DNA of 16,738 nt from CAIOZW01 sp049317725 (GTDB lineage Bacteria; Acidobacteriota; Blastocatellia; RBC074), in the NCBI GenBank assembly GCA_049317725.1, contig JBMOHS010000090.1, positions 1-16,738 on the forward strand. The letters run 5' to 3'. Of this stretch, positions 16,632 through 16,738 are shown piece after piece. The notes under the pieces were generated by a model. That model saw only the letters and a list, made by a program, of their open reading frames with translations, did not search any database and had not been told where the DNA came from. Each line of letters opens with the position of its first letter. The stretch's first letter is position 1. The position numbers were made by a program, and so were the translations under genes.

Positions 16632-16738
16632 TCCCTCACCCCTCATCCCTCATCCCTCGCCCCTAATCCCTCATCCCTCACCCCTCATCCCTCATCCCTC
16701 ATCCCTCACCCCTCACCCCTCACTCCTCATCCCTCATC
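16632..16738. repeat. Heptamer array B: 15 tandem 7-bp units, G-runs on the minus strand, cut by the window end
   Basis: Fifteen consecutive units of consensus YCCCTCA (minus strand TGAGGGR) stay in perfect 7-bp phase and run off the right edge. Deviations are TCCCTCG at 16653, CCCCTAA at 16660 and CTCCTCA at 16723. The G-rich strand is the minus strand, opposite to array A, so the two arrays form an imperfect long inverted repeat and could pair with each other or form separate G-quadruplexes. There are no spacers of CRISPR type and no coding signal. Confidence 0.9.

Noticed and set aside
16476..16646. 57-residue N-terminal extension of the Gfo/Idh protein
   Set aside because: The residues are Pro/Ser/Arg read-through of heptamer array A; the Rossmann fold begins right after ATG 16475.
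16531..16738. CRISPR array or telomere-like end
   Set aside because: The units are 7 bp with no spacers and the arrays change orientation. Nothing indicates Cas genes or a linear replicon end.

Overview
The window is a GC-rich bacterial segment with two gene blocks that converge near position 7,000. The best clue to the host is the ~238-residue C-terminal domain of the large repeat protein at 8261-11611. It resembles the TIGR03437-type domain that is common in Acidobacteriota (Solibacter and relatives). I therefore infer a sugar-acid and polysaccharide-degrading Acidobacteriota member; the phylum call is moderately secure and nothing finer is supported.

Plus-strand block (86-6990). Five genes lie head to tail with gaps of 38, 82, 32 and 33 nt and probably form one operon: tagaturonate/fructuronate epimerase UxaE; an SDR oxidoreductase of the fructuronate reductase (UxuB/YjmF) type; a LarA-family nickel-pincer hydroxyacid racemase/epimerase; a cytoplasmic molybdopterin/4Fe-4S oxidoreductase; and an integral-membrane di-iron hydroxylase (sterol desaturase superfamily). 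The first two give a clear chemical route: tagaturonate to fructuronate to D-mannonate. No mannonate dehydratase (uxuA), uronate isomerase (uxaC), KDG kinase/aldolase or transporter is present. A LarA homologue sits where uxuA might be expected, which suggests a C2 epimerisation of the aldonate; this is inference.

Minus-strand block (16475 down to 7002). Four genes follow each other: a Gfo/Idh/MocA oxidoreductase; a large membrane-anchored or exported GH2-type glycoside hydrolase with an extra N-terminal region that looks like the exo-rhamnogalacturonan lyase (PL26/YetA) fold; an exported BNR/Asp-box repeat protein with the TIGR03437-like tail; and ispG of the MEP isoprenoid pathway. The last three have very short gaps (13 and 32 nt). 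A perfect 7-bp hairpin lies between the Gfo/Idh gene and the GH2 gene. The GH2 and Gfo/Idh genes fit a glycan-degradation role that could feed uronic acids to the plus-strand operon, whereas ispG is housekeeping.

Right edge (16476-16738). There is no gene here. The stretch holds two arrays of exactly 7-bp G/C-run repeats in opposite orientation, separated by 45 nt. One array has G-runs on the plus strand and the other on the minus strand. The second array runs off the window. This is the most unusual non-coding structure in the window.

I saw no tRNA, rRNA, CRISPR array, transposase or phage gene.
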